Of a DNA stretch of 29,764 nucleotides, positions 7,758 through 16,201 are shown one piece after another. A program made the translations under genes and the position numbers. Each line of letters starts with the position of its first letter. Position 1 is the stretch's first letter. Origin of the DNA: Defluviitaleaceae bacterium (lineage in GTDB: Bacteria; Bacillota; Clostridia; Lachnospirales; WQUN01); NCBI GenBank assembly GCA_009783525.1, contig WRDG01000002.1, forward strand, positions 1 to 29,764, read 5' to 3'. The notes below the pieces were generated by a model. That model worked only from the letters and a program-made list of their open reading frames with translations, was not told the origin of the DNA and searched no databases.

Positions 7758-7798
7758 ATAGCGGCGGAACATCAATTCAAATTTCGGGAGGCTCTCCA

Positions 7799-8944
7799 AT
7801 GAAAGAAATCCGCATCGGCATTATCGGCACGGGCGTGATCGCGCACGGCCATGTGTCAAGGTACCAATCGATTCCGGGCGTGAAGGTTGTCGCCGCATGC
7901 GACATAATGCCGGACAAGCTCGAAAAATTTTGCGACAAGTATAAAATCGAAAACCGCTACGCGGATTTCCGCGAGCTTCTCAAACGCGACGACCTCGACG
8001 CCGTGAGCGTCTGCGTGCACAACAACCTGCACACGCCTCTTTCTGTCGCGGTGCTGCGCTCGGGCAAGGCGTGCTACTGTGAAAAACCGCTCGCGGGCAC
8101 ATACACGGACGCATTTAACATCGTCAACACGGCGAAGGAGACGGGGCGCATGCTGCATGTGCAGCTCGCGTTCTTGTATCAAGGGACGACGCACGCCGCA
8201 AAAAAACTTATCGCGGACGGCAGGCTCGGCAAAATTTACCACGCGAGAAGCTACGGCTACCGCAGGCGCGGCAGGCCGTTCGTGGACGGCTACGCGGAAA
8301 AAGAATTTAACAGCAAGTACTGGGCAGCGGGCGGCGCTATGTACGACATGGGTGTCTACCATATATCGGTGCTTTTATATTTGATGGGGCTGCCGAAAGT
8401 TGAGCGCGTCGTCGGGCAGGTGTATCAGGAGATGGACATGCACGAGGCGCGCCGCAAAGAGAGCGGCTTCGACGTGGACGAGCTCGGCGTGGGATTTGTC
8501 AGCTTCGAAAAGGGATTGACCATGGACATTTTAGAATCGTGGGCGATACACGCCGCGAGCTTCCCGCCGTCGATGATCTGCGGCGCGGAGGGCGGCCTGT
8601 CGCTCGTGGGCGATTCCGCGCTCACGTTCTTCACCGAGGCGTCGGGCTATCCCATGACCTGCAACGTGGACGTTGGCCTCGAAATGTACCGCACGCGCCA
8701 AGCGGATCCGTCGCTCGCGCTTTACGACGAATCGCAGTCGCACTTCGTGGGCGCGCTGCGCGGCGACTGTCCGCTGCTGCCCACGCCGGAGATCGCGCTG
8801 CAAACCATGCTTGTTTCGGAAGGCGTCTATATGTCCGGGCAGCTGGGCCGCGAAGTGACCGCGCAGGAAATTACCGCAAAGTCAGTTTCGCAGGCGATCC
8901 GCACGCAGGAGGTTCCGTTCGGCACGATCAAATACGATTTTTAA
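7799..8944 (+). CDS. Gfo/Idh/MocA family NAD(P)-dependent oxidoreductase
   Basis: The 381-residue protein has an N-terminal Rossmann fold with G-I-I-G-T-G-V-I-A-H-G-H (residues 7-18). The conserved E-K-P signature of the family follows at 95-97, and the C-terminal substrate domain carries G-G-A-M-Y-D-M-G-V-Y-H (178-188), whose Asp and His are the usual catalytic/substrate-binding pair. Such enzymes oxidise a sugar, inositol or their derivatives with NAD(P); the exact substrate cannot be read. A TIM-barrel isomerase gene follows after 74 bases, a pairing common in inositol and rare-sugar catabolism. Confidence 0.9.
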   Translation: MKEIRIGIIGTGVIAHGHVSRYQSIPGVKVVAACDIMPDKLEKFCDKYKIENRYADFRELLKRDDLDAVSVCVHNNLHTPLSVAVLRSGKACYCEKPLAGTYTDAFNIVNTAKETGRMLHVQLAFLYQGTTHAAKKLIADGRLGKIYHARSYGYRRRGRPFVDGYAEKEFNSKYWAAGGAMYDMGVYHISVLLYLMGLPKVERVVGQVYQEMDMHEARRKESGFDVDELGVGFVSFEKGLTMDILESWAIHAASFPPSMICGAEGGLSLVGDSALTFFTEASGYPMTCNVDVGLEMYRTRQADPSLALYDESQSHFVGALRGDCPLLPTPEIALQTMLVSEGVYMSGQLGREVTAQEITAKSVSQAIRTQEVPFGTIKYDF

Positions 8945-8948
8945 ATGC

Positions 8949-8963
8949 GCGGCAACCTGCCGC
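8949..8963 (+). other. small intercistronic hairpin
   Basis: GCGGCA-ACC-TGCCGC is a perfect six-base-pair hairpin five bases after the dehydrogenase stop. No T tract follows immediately, so it more likely protects or attenuates the message between the two sugar genes than terminates it. Confidence 0.35.
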
Positions 8964-9018
8964 CCGTTCCAATGAAAAAAAATTTTTTGAGAAAAATTAA
9001 TCACGAAAGGAAAACCGC

Positions 9019-9849
9019 ATGAACATTTACAACAATTTCGCCGTAATGAGCTATTCGTTCCACGGGCTGATAAGCGCGGGCGCGATGGACGTGTTCGGCT
9101 ATTTGGAAACCGTGCGCTACCGCTACGGGTTGGGTACCGCAGATATTTGGAACGGCTTGCTTAAAAGTTTCGACGAAGATTATTTGAAGCTCGTCAAGCA
9201 GCATGTGGACGAGCGCGGGCTTACGGTGGTCAACCTCTGCTGCGACGGCTGCCACGTTTGGGCGGACGACGCCGAGGGACGCGCAGAGCTTGAAAAAAAA
9301 GCGTGGCAAAACCTTCGCGCCGCAGAAATTCTTGAAGCCAAGACTATCCGCATAGACGCGGGCGTGCAGGGCGAAGATTTTTCGGAAGAAAATTTTGAAT
9401 ATGTGGCAAAAAAATATGCCGAGTATTGCAAACGAGCCGCCGAGTTCGGCGCGGCGCTCGGCACCGAGAACCATTGGGGCGCGACGCGCTCGATCGAAAA
9501 CGTGCGCCGTCTTTATTCCGCGGTCACGGAGCCGAACTTCAAGCTGCTGCTGCACCTGGGCAACTGGCGCGACGGCGGCGAAGATCAAAAGGATTTAAAC
9601 GACCTTGAAATGATCATCAAAGCGATGCATATGCATTGCAACTACGAGCACTGCATCGACGCCGACCGCGTGCTTCCTCCGCTGTTTGCAAAGGGCTACG
9701 GCGGCTGCTGGACGGTCGAAAGCCACAAGGGTTTTAACGAATACAACAACGTCGCCTTTCAGCTCGCCCAAATGCGCCGCGTGATAGCGCCGCTCTACTA
9801 CAACATGAAGGACAAGATCGTGACCATACCCGAAGGGGTAAAGGTATAA
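9019..9849 (+). CDS. sugar phosphate isomerase/epimerase-like TIM barrel
   Basis: The 276-residue protein resembles the xylose-isomerase-like/AP-endonuclease-2 superfamily of metal-dependent isomerases and epimerases. Candidate metal ligands are Glu150 with His152 (G-T-E-N-H-W-G), His179 (L-L-L-H-L-G-N), His204/His206 and Glu234 (W-T-V-E-S-H-K-G). It presumably acts on the product or substrate of the preceding dehydrogenase; this is inferred from adjacency. The ATG is preceded by GAAAGGA. No signal peptide is present. Confidence 0.82.
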   Translation: MNIYNNFAVMSYSFHGLISAGAMDVFGYLETVRYRYGLGTADIWNGLLKSFDEDYLKLVKQHVDERGLTVVNLCCDGCHVWADDAEGRAELEKKAWQNLRAAEILEAKTIRIDAGVQGEDFSEENFEYVAKKYAEYCKRAAEFGAALGTENHWGATRSIENVRRLYSAVTEPNFKLLLHLGNWRDGGEDQKDLNDLEMIIKAMHMHCNYEHCIDADRVLPPLFAKGYGGCWTVESHKGFNEYNNVAFQLAQMRRVIAPLYYNMKDKIVTIPEGVKV

Positions 9850-9862
9850 AAAAGGTGATTCC

Positions 9863-10645
9863 ATGAACGAAGAACGCTTCACAGGCTTATCAGATTTATA
9901 CGACAAGTACAGGCCTGTTTACCCGTCCGCGCTTATCGAGTACTTGTACAAAAACTGCGGATTTAAAAACGGAAGCGTTATTGCGGACGTCGGAAGCGGC
10001 ACCGGGATATTTACAAGGCGTCTGCTCGAAAAAGGCAGCCTCGTGTACGGCGTCGAACCGAACGCAGACATGCGTAATGCCGCAGAAGCAAATTTAAAAG
10101 AATTTGACAATTTCGCTTCGGTTGCCGCGCCGGCGGAAAAAACCGGCCTACCAAACGGAAGCGTTGATTTTGTAACGGCGGCGCAGGCGGCGCACTGGTT
10201 CGACGCGGAGCTGTTCAGGGCGGAATGTAAAAGGATTTTAAGGCCCGGTTGCAAGATGGAAGCTTCGCTTCCGTGCAAGCTCGCGCTTGTATGGTACGAA
10301 AGAGACCAAGAATGTGAAATAATTAAAAGAGACTATGCAATCCGCGAAAAATACTGCGCCCCGGACAAAAAAGGCCTTGGCGAAAACGGCGGCCCGAACA
10401 CAGACAAGTCTAAATTTTTTTCGGACGGCATATATAAAGAAAAAATATTTACCGTTCACGAACGCTACAGCCGCGAAAGTTACATAGGCAGGAACCTGTC
10501 CGCATCATACGCGCCGAAAAAAGAACGCGACCCGGAAAAGCACCGCGCCTGTGTTCGCGAGCTGGGCGAACTTTTCGACGAGTTCGCCGACAACGGATAC
10601 ATAATTTATCTATACAAAATGCGCCTGTTTTTCGGCAGCGTATAA
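9863..10645 (+). CDS. class I SAM-dependent methyltransferase
   Basis: The 260-residue protein opens with F-T-G-L-S-D-L-Y-D-K-Y-R-P-V-Y-P, a start typical of a Methyltransf_11-type clostridial family. The SAM-binding motif I is V-I-A-D-V-G-S-G-T-G (39-48). The acidic residue after beta-strand 2 is Glu72 in Y-G-V-E-P-N. A-A-Q-A-A-H-W-F-D follows in the motif III region. The methyl acceptor cannot be deduced. The gene starts 13 bases after the isomerase gene and is probably in the same transcript. A hairpin after its stop ends the region. Confidence 0.87.
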   Translation: MNEERFTGLSDLYDKYRPVYPSALIEYLYKNCGFKNGSVIADVGSGTGIFTRRLLEKGSLVYGVEPNADMRNAAEANLKEFDNFASVAAPAEKTGLPNGSVDFVTAAQAAHWFDAELFRAECKRILRPGCKMEASLPCKLALVWYERDQECEIIKRDYAIREKYCAPDKKGLGENGGPNTDKSKFFSDGIYKEKIFTVHERYSRESYIGRNLSASYAPKKERDPEKHRACVRELGELFDEFADNGYIIYLYKMRLFFGSV

Positions 10646-10654
10646 AAATGCAAA

Positions 10655-10689
10655 ACAAAACGGCGCGTGATTTTTATTCACGCGCCGTT
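10655..10689. terminator. terminator between convergent genes
   Basis: A 12-base-pair perfect stem pairs AACGGCGCGTGA (10659-10670) with TCACGCGCCGTT (10678-10689) around a 7-base loop. On the minus strand it is followed by TTGTTTTG, making it a good terminator for the effector-binding gene. On the plus strand no T tract follows, so it may only block 3' decay of the methyltransferase message. Confidence 0.75.
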
Positions 10690-10711
10690 AAATGTCAAAA
10701 GATCCGCCCGT

Positions 10712-11278
10712 TCAAACGACTCTTAAAAGCACATACATTTCCGGATATTCGGTCAGCACCGCCGCATCCGAGATGTAATCCGGCTTCAGGCCCCACTCGG
10801 GGCCGTTTTCTTTACCGACGCGCATCATGTCGTGCGGGTACGCCTCGATGCCCGCGGGCATGGCTATTGTTTCAAAACCGTTTTTTTCCGCGAAATTTTT
10901 TGCGGTTTCGAAACCGTTGCGGATTCCGTCTCCGCAGACAAGCTCGGAAAAATCTTTTGCGTTAAAAGACACTTTTATATATTTCCCGGCGGGAATCACG
11001 GACGTAACGAAACCGTTTACCGGTTCGCCCGGCAAAAAAACCGCGCTTCCCACTATATAATCGTATCCTCCGTCCGGCTTGCCGTACCAAAACCCGTAGT
11101 TGACTGCGGGTTTTATTTTGTCCGAAATTTTTTTACGGCCCGCGCTTTCTAACATGCCCCACAGCTCGCCGATTTTTTCCGATTTTTTTTCGAACCCGGC
11201 ATTTTCCAAACTCAAACCCGTCACATAAATTTCGCTTTTTATTTCAATAACTTCTGTTGTTAATTTTTTTGCAAACAT
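10712..11278 (-). CDS. GyrI-like effector-binding domain protein
   Basis: The 188-residue protein resembles the stand-alone effector-binding (AraC_E_bind/GyrI-like) domain. Signs are two related halves, with Y-G-F-W-Y-G in the first and I-P-A-G-K-Y-I-K-V-S-F in the middle, and a C-terminal strand Y-P-E-M-Y-V-L-L-R. No helix-turn-helix is present, so it is not itself a transcription factor. Relatives bind hydrophobic cationic or amphipathic small molecules, or act as hydrolases of such ligands. The ATG is preceded by AAGGAGATG. Confidence 0.7.
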   Translation of the reverse strand: MFAKKLTTEVIEIKSEIYVTGLSLENAGFEKKSEKIGELWGMLESAGRKKISDKIKPAVNYGFWYGKPDGGYDYIVGSAVFLPGEPVNGFVTSVIPAGKYIKVSFNAKDFSELVCGDGIRNGFETAKNFAEKNGFETIAMPAGIEAYPHDMMRVGKENGPEWGLKPDYISDAAVLTEYPEMYVLLRVV

Positions 11279-11401
11279 TTTTCATCTCCTTTTTTTAATA
11301 ATACAAAATTTTTTTGAGAAATCAATGTGTAATAAAATTTTGCGCAAAGGAAACTCTGCAAACTCCGCAAAAAACCGAATTAATCATTTGATGCCAAGCT
11401 A

Positions 11402-11430
11402 TTGCCAACGTCGTGCAACTGCATTACAAT
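11402..11430 (+). promoter_or_regulatory. sigma-A promoter of the binding protein-kinase unit
   Basis: TTGCCA (11402-11407) and TACAAT (11425-11430) are exactly 17 bases apart. The -35 box is identical to that of the tRNA-Glu promoter. The leader before the ATG at 11571 is about 130 bases, long enough for post-transcriptional control. No known riboswitch was recognised in it. Confidence 0.6.
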
Positions 11431-11570
11431 AAATTACATGTTGTGTTATTATTCACCTCAAATAATGTTTTAATTGCAATCACTGTTCACCGTTTTAAAA
11501 AAGCGGACAGCGATGCGAAGTTAAAAACTGCATAATCACACCGCAATTAATTATTCGGAAGGATGGTCTA

Positions 11571-13103
11571 ATGAAAAAATTATTCGCGCTCTGCATGGTC
11601 ACGCTGATTTTGCTTTCGGCAGTGAGCTGCACATCAGACAGCAAAAAAACTTCGGATCCCTCAACGGCAAATCCCACCGCCGCGCCGGATTCGTCCGCTC
11701 AGTTTCCGAACGGAAACGAGCCTTACGTCATCGAATACTATATGCTCGCCAATTCGGCGTCATACGAAGCGGACAACATAATGAACGAAATAAACAAAAT
11801 CATCCTGCCCAAAATCGGTGCGACGGTTAACATCACAATGATCACTTGGGACGACTGGTTCGCAAAAGTAAACGGCGACATACGCGCCGGCGAAAAGGTG
11901 GATATCGTCTTTACCGCCGATTGGTATCAGTACATGGATTCTATCGCCAGCGGCTACTTCCTGCCTTTAAACGACCTGATGGATACATACGGCGCGCCCG
12001 CCAAGGCGCTGCTCGGCGAGACATTCATCAACGGCTGCCAGGTGGGCGGCATCCTCTACGGCGTGCCCACAAACAAAGAGCTGGCGGTAAACGGCGGTTT
12101 TATTTATAACAAAACCCTGCTTGACAAATACGGGTTAAAAGTTGACACCAATTGGAAATCTCTGCGCGATTGGGAACCCCTTTTAAAAGTTATCATGGAA
12201 AACGAACCCGATGTTGTACCGGTGCTGTCCGACGGTTATTGGGATCATATGAATATCGTTACGAACCTCCCGTGCGAGCTGGCGTTCGACGGCAATACGA
12301 ACGCCGCCGTAATCGAGTGGAGGTACGATTACCCGTGGTACATGGAAGAGCTGCGGGTGATCCGCGATTTTGCAAATAAGGGTTACATCCCGGACGGCGC
12401 CGTATCGTCCAAAGATTTGGATTGGGTGGTCAACCATGTCGCGCAGGGCAATTTCTTTTTGCTTACCGACGCATTAAAACCGGGCAAAGGCAAGAGCACC
12501 GAATACATGGCCCTTCTTGTTGATCCGGACATAAAATATGACGAGTTCGAAACATACCCGCTTATGGTCAACACGCGCCACAGCGGCGGCTCCATGCTTG
12601 CCATACCGGTCACGTCACAAAACCCCGCCGTCGTCATGCAATTTATAAACGAAATGCACACCAACCCCGACATAACAAATCTGTTGGCGTGGGGCGTCGA
12701 AAACAGGCAATACACGGTAGTAAGCGAAAACCCCAAGCGCGTGAAACCGATGGAGAACGACAGCTGGATACCCGCGGTGCTGGTTTGGACATTGGGCAAC
12801 CAGTTTAACGTGTACCTGTCGGACATCGAACCGGAAGACAAATACCCGCTGATGGCAGCCACTAAAGTCGGCGTGCCCGAACACATTGCCAACGGCTTTC
12901 GTTTCGACGTAAGCGGCTTCCAAGATGAAATAACCGCTATCAACAATATCCACGACGAGTACCGCATACCCATACGATTGGGCTTGATAGACCCGGACGA
13001 AGGCGTGGCGGCCATGCGCGCCGAAATCGAAGCAGCCGGTTTTAGCAGATTAAAAGCCGCCGTCGTTGCGGACTTCGAAAAATGGCTGACGGGATCGCGT
13101 TAA
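11571..13103 (+). CDS. solute-binding lipoprotein (DUF3502-type, sugar-transport related)
   Basis: The 510-residue protein has a lipoprotein signal with L-S-A-V-S-C (Cys20) followed by a Ser/Thr/Pro-rich tether. The body is of bacterial extracellular solute-binding type, seen in W-D-D-W-F-A-K-V, V-D-I-V-F-T-A-D-W, G-Y-F-L-P-L-N-D-L and V-P-T-N-K-E, and a C-terminal part like the DUF3502 group. Such proteins deliver oligosaccharides to two permeases of the LplB/YtcP type. Here no permease follows. The next gene is a membrane histidine kinase, so the protein may work as a sensor subunit, or may share permeases encoded elsewhere. The ribosome binding site GGAAGGA precedes the ATG. Confidence 0.85.
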   Translation: MKKLFALCMVTLILLSAVSCTSDSKKTSDPSTANPTAAPDSSAQFPNGNEPYVIEYYMLANSASYEADNIMNEINKIILPKIGATVNITMITWDDWFAKVNGDIRAGEKVDIVFTADWYQYMDSIASGYFLPLNDLMDTYGAPAKALLGETFINGCQVGGILYGVPTNKELAVNGGFIYNKTLLDKYGLKVDTNWKSLRDWEPLLKVIMENEPDVVPVLSDGYWDHMNIVTNLPCELAFDGNTNAAVIEWRYDYPWYMEELRVIRDFANKGYIPDGAVSSKDLDWVVNHVAQGNFFLLTDALKPGKGKSTEYMALLVDPDIKYDEFETYPLMVNTRHSGGSMLAIPVTSQNPAVVMQFINEMHTNPDITNLLAWGVENRQYTVVSENPKRVKPMENDSWIPAVLVWTLGNQFNVYLSDIEPEDKYPLMAATKVGVPEHIANGFRFDVSGFQDEITAINNIHDEYRIPIRLGLIDPDEGVAAMRAEIEAAGFSRLKAAVVADFEKWLTGSR

Positions 13104-13127
13104 CATAAAAAATACATTTCGCCGAAA

Positions 13128-13159
13128 AAACGGCACGCGGCAGCCTCCGCTTGCCGTTT
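13128..13159 (+). other. intercistronic hairpin between binding protein and kinase
   Basis: AAACGGCA (13128-13135) pairs with TGCCGTTT (13152-13159), and an inner GCGG/CCGC stem lies beyond one mismatch. No T tract follows. It sits in the 94-base gap between the two genes and may lower kinase expression relative to the abundant binding protein. Confidence 0.5.
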
Positions 13160-13197
13160 CGCCGTATAAATGCCGCAGATAAAAAAGGGGCCGCTCC

Positions 13198-16170
13198 GTG
13201 CCTGAAATCCGTTTCAATTTAAAAAGCAAAATCTTGACACCGGTGATAATCATGATGATTTTGATGGTTATCATCGCATTGGTTTTTTCGTCCGTACGCT
13301 TTTCCGGCTTTGCTCAATCTCTTTTTTCGGACAGCGTCGACCTTGCGGCAAGGAGCATGATCAAGTATCTCGAAGACAGCGAGCTTAACACCCAGGCAAC
13401 CGCCGTTTCGCTCGCGGCAAACCAGGAGATCAGGCAGGCCGTCGTAAGGCGCGACACAGAAAATATATTGCGCTTGCTCGATCCGGTGATAAAACCGAAC
13501 GATGTGGATTTTATAACGGTGGCCGACCGGTTGGGCATTGTGTTGGCGCGCACTCACGCGCCCGACGAATTGGGCGATTCGATCCTCAATCAAAACAGCG
13601 TCTTCAATGCCTTAAACGGCAAAAAAGGCACATATTATATGTCCGACTTGGGTATCTGCGTATCCATCCAATCCAGTTCGCCCATTTACGACAGGTTCGG
13701 CGCTTTGATAGGATCTGTATCCGTCGGCGTTTGGCTGGACAGAGCCGAAACGGTCGATTTTTTAAAGGAACACTATAACGCCGAATTTACTATTTTTTAT
13801 CAAGGCACAGTCGCGGCGACTACTATCTACCAATACGGACAGCGCGTCGTTGACGCGGCGCTTCCGGACAACATAGCAAACATCGTGACAGAAAACGGGC
13901 GTGAGTATTTCGACAGCCGCGCGAACATCCTCGGCGAGCCGTTCAGCATTTACTACTACCCGCTGCTTAACGCCTACGGCGAAGTTTTTGCAGTGATCAC
14001 CGCAGGCAATTCAAATGTTTCGCTCATCAACGAAATCAACGCGATTATCGTCGGCGTAGCCGCTATTGGCGGCTCCATGCTGATAATCGCGATTTTTATT
14101 TTGTACCGGATCGTAGCGGGGATCACAAGGCCCGTTAAAAACCTCGGCGTCTTGGTTTCCGAGGTTTCGCGCGGAAACCTCGCGTCCCACGAAAGCGACG
14201 GCGCCGCCGCAAAAGACGAGGTAGGCGACTTGACTCTCGACGTACACAAATTGATCAATGTCATTGAATCCGTGCTGGGTGATATTTCGCAGCTCACACA
14301 GGAGTACACCGAAAACGGCGACTTCGATTACAGGATCGGCATAGATAAATACAGCGGCACTTACAGGGAGATCGCGGAAGGCGTCAACGCCCTGCTGAGC
14401 GTGACGGTGGACGACATCCTGCTGATCATAAACTCGCTCGAACAGATCATCGACGGCAACTTTAATTTGGAAAACAAACGACTGCCCGGCAAAAAAGTTA
14501 TAGTCAACGACGCCGTCGAAAACCTGCGGATGAATATCACAAGCGTCAACACCGAAATCAACAAGCTGATCAAGGCTGCCATAGACGGAGAATTAAAAAC
14601 GCGGGGAGTAATCGAATCGTTTAAAGGCGATTGGAGCATCTTGATAGGGCGGCTCAACCGTCTTATGGAAGTTTGGGAAACCTATTTGGACATATGCCCG
14701 GAGGCTCTGCTCATACTCGACAAGGATTTGCGGATCGTTTACGCAAACAAGCTGTATAACAAAAATTTCGGCGCGGCTTCCGTGGTGGACATGATTTTCG
14801 AAAACGACCGCGACGCGCACCCCACGCTGGACACTCTGCTCAGCTCGTTCTCCGGCGAGCACAACTTCCAACTCACGTTAACGACAGACACGCACCCAAA
14901 ATATTATTCGATCGCATGCACGCCCATGATCGTAAAAAACGAAATCATAAGCGTATACGTGCTGGCGACCGACATCACCGCTTTGACGCTGGAAAAAGAA
15001 AAAGCGCTCGAGGCAAACCGCGCCAAGAGCGAATTTTTATCCCGCGTGAGCCACGAGCTGCGTACACCCATGAACGCGATCATCGGCATGTCAAACATCG
15101 GGGCAAAGGAAGCCGGCTTGGGCGCGAACCACAAGATCACCGACAGCTTCTCGCGCATCGCGTCCGCAGGCAGCCACCTGCTGTCCATCATAAACGACGT
15201 GCTCGACATGTCGCGGATGGAAGCCGGCAAGCTGGACATGCACCCCGCGCCCGTAAACATCGGCGAAACCGTCGCCGACTGCGTGCGGCTGCTTAACCAG
15301 TCCGCAGACGAAAAAATGATAGCCCTAACATCCGCCGTAGACGACCGCCTAAGCGTCCCGCTTATGGTCGACGCCTTCAGGCTGCGGCAGGTGTTCATCA
15401 ATCTGCTCAGCAACTCCATAAAATTTACGAACCAAAACGGCGCGGTTTCGCTCGATGTCTTGCTGCTGGAAGACAACCCGGAGCAGTCGCGTGTTATGTT
15501 TGAAGTAAAAGACAACGGCATAGGCATGTCGCCCGAGTTTATGCGCAACATTTTCATCCCGTTCGAACAGGACAGCGTGTTCCTCGAGCGTAAATACGAA
15601 GGCACGGGACTCGGCCTGTCTATTTGCCACAAGATCATCACGCAGATGGGCGGCAGCATAAACGTAACCAGCGAGATCGGAAAGGGCAGCGTTTTTCGCA
15701 TTGAGCTTTTGTTGGATAAAATAAATCCGGCGGCAGACGATCCCGGCGACGCACCGTTAGAAGAGGACTATACCTATCGAAGCATAAAGGGCGTCAATAT
15801 TTTGCTGGTGGACGACATCGAAATAAACCGCATGATCGTGTCCAGCATTTTCGAAGACGAAGAGGTTAACATTTGCGAGGCCGAAAACGGCGCCGAGGCG
15901 GTAAGCATTTTTAACGGATCGTTGGAAGGCTATTTCGGTTTGATATTTATGGACATCCAGATGCCCGTTATGGACGGTTATCAAGCGACCGAGGCCATCA
16001 GAAAGCTGCCGCGCGGCGACGCGGGAACGGTGAAGATTATTGCGGTGACCGCCAACGCCCTTAGCAGCGACGCCGACAAGGCGATTAAGGTGGGCATGGA
16101 CGGGCACATCGCAAAGCCGGTTGATTTTAATGAGGTCATCGCAGTTACGAAAAAGTTCTGCGGGGTATAA
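13198..16170 (+). CDS. hybrid sensor histidine kinase (extracellular sensor-HAMP-PAS-HisKA-HATPase-REC)
   Basis: This is a 990-residue membrane kinase with a GTG start behind AAGGGG. Membrane helix 1 is about 13-34, followed by an extracellular sensor of about 240 residues (Cache-like, with S-V-S-V-G-V-W at 173-179). Helix 2 is about 281-304. A HAMP linker (about 304-360) and a further HAMP-like helical stretch (to about 485) lead into a PAS domain (about 495-598). The HisKA box holds the phospho-acceptor His619 (S-H-E-L-R-T-P). HATPase motifs are Asn739, D-N-G-I-G-M (772-777) and G-T-G-L-G-L (802-807). The C-terminal receiver has phospho-acceptor Asp919 in F-M-D-I-Q-M-P, Thr951 and Lys973. 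No Hpt or output domain is present, so a partner outside this window must receive the signal. Confidence 0.93.
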   Translation: MPEIRFNLKSKILTPVIIMMILMVIIALVFSSVRFSGFAQSLFSDSVDLAARSMIKYLEDSELNTQATAVSLAANQEIRQAVVRRDTENILRLLDPVIKPNDVDFITVADRLGIVLARTHAPDELGDSILNQNSVFNALNGKKGTYYMSDLGICVSIQSSSPIYDRFGALIGSVSVGVWLDRAETVDFLKEHYNAEFTIFYQGTVAATTIYQYGQRVVDAALPDNIANIVTENGREYFDSRANILGEPFSIYYYPLLNAYGEVFAVITAGNSNVSLINEINAIIVGVAAIGGSMLIIAIFILYRIVAGITRPVKNLGVLVSEVSRGNLASHESDGAAAKDEVGDLTLDVHKLINVIESVLGDISQLTQEYTENGDFDYRIGIDKYSGTYREIAEGVNALLSVTVDDILLIINSLEQIIDGNFNLENKRLPGKKVIVNDAVENLRMNITSVNTEINKLIKAAIDGELKTRGVIESFKGDWSILIGRLNRLMEVWETYLDICPEALLILDKDLRIVYANKLYNKNFGAASVVDMIFENDRDAHPTLDTLLSSFSGEHNFQLTLTTDTHPKYYSIACTPMIVKNEIISVYVLATDITALTLEKEKALEANRAKSEFLSRVSHELRTPMNAIIGMSNIGAKEAGLGANHKITDSFSRIASAGSHLLSIINDVLDMSRMEAGKLDMHPAPVNIGETVADCVRLLNQSADEKMIALTSAVDDRLSVPLMVDAFRLRQVFINLLSNSIKFTNQNGAVSLDVLLLEDNPEQSRVMFEVKDNGIGMSPEFMRNIFIPFEQDSVFLERKYEGTGLGLSICHKIITQMGGSINVTSEIGKGSVFRIELLLDKINPAADDPGDAPLEEDYTYRSIKGVNILLVDDIEINRMIVSSIFEDEEVNICEAENGAEAVSIFNGSLEGYFGLIFMDIQMPVMDGYQATEAIRKLPRGDAGTVKIIAVTANALSSDADKAIKVGMDGHIAKPVDFNEVIAVTKKFCGV

Positions 16171-16201
16171 AAAACCACCTCAATACGGAAGGAACAACCG
16201 C

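Noticed and set aside
9001..9588. Minus-strand open frame opposite the isomerase gene
   Set aside because: There is no start context or family motif, and the plus-strand frame is a clear TIM-barrel protein.
14904..15701. Minus-strand open frame of 265 codons inside the hybrid kinase
   Set aside because: It is antisense to the HisKA/HATPase region. The kinase motifs are intact on the plus strand, and the antisense product is Ser/Met-rich without motifs.
16121..16201. 27-codon N-terminal extension of the APH-type kinase
   Set aside because: It overlaps the receiver domain of the hybrid kinase. The internal ATG at 16202 has GGAAGGA upstream and fits the family N-terminus.
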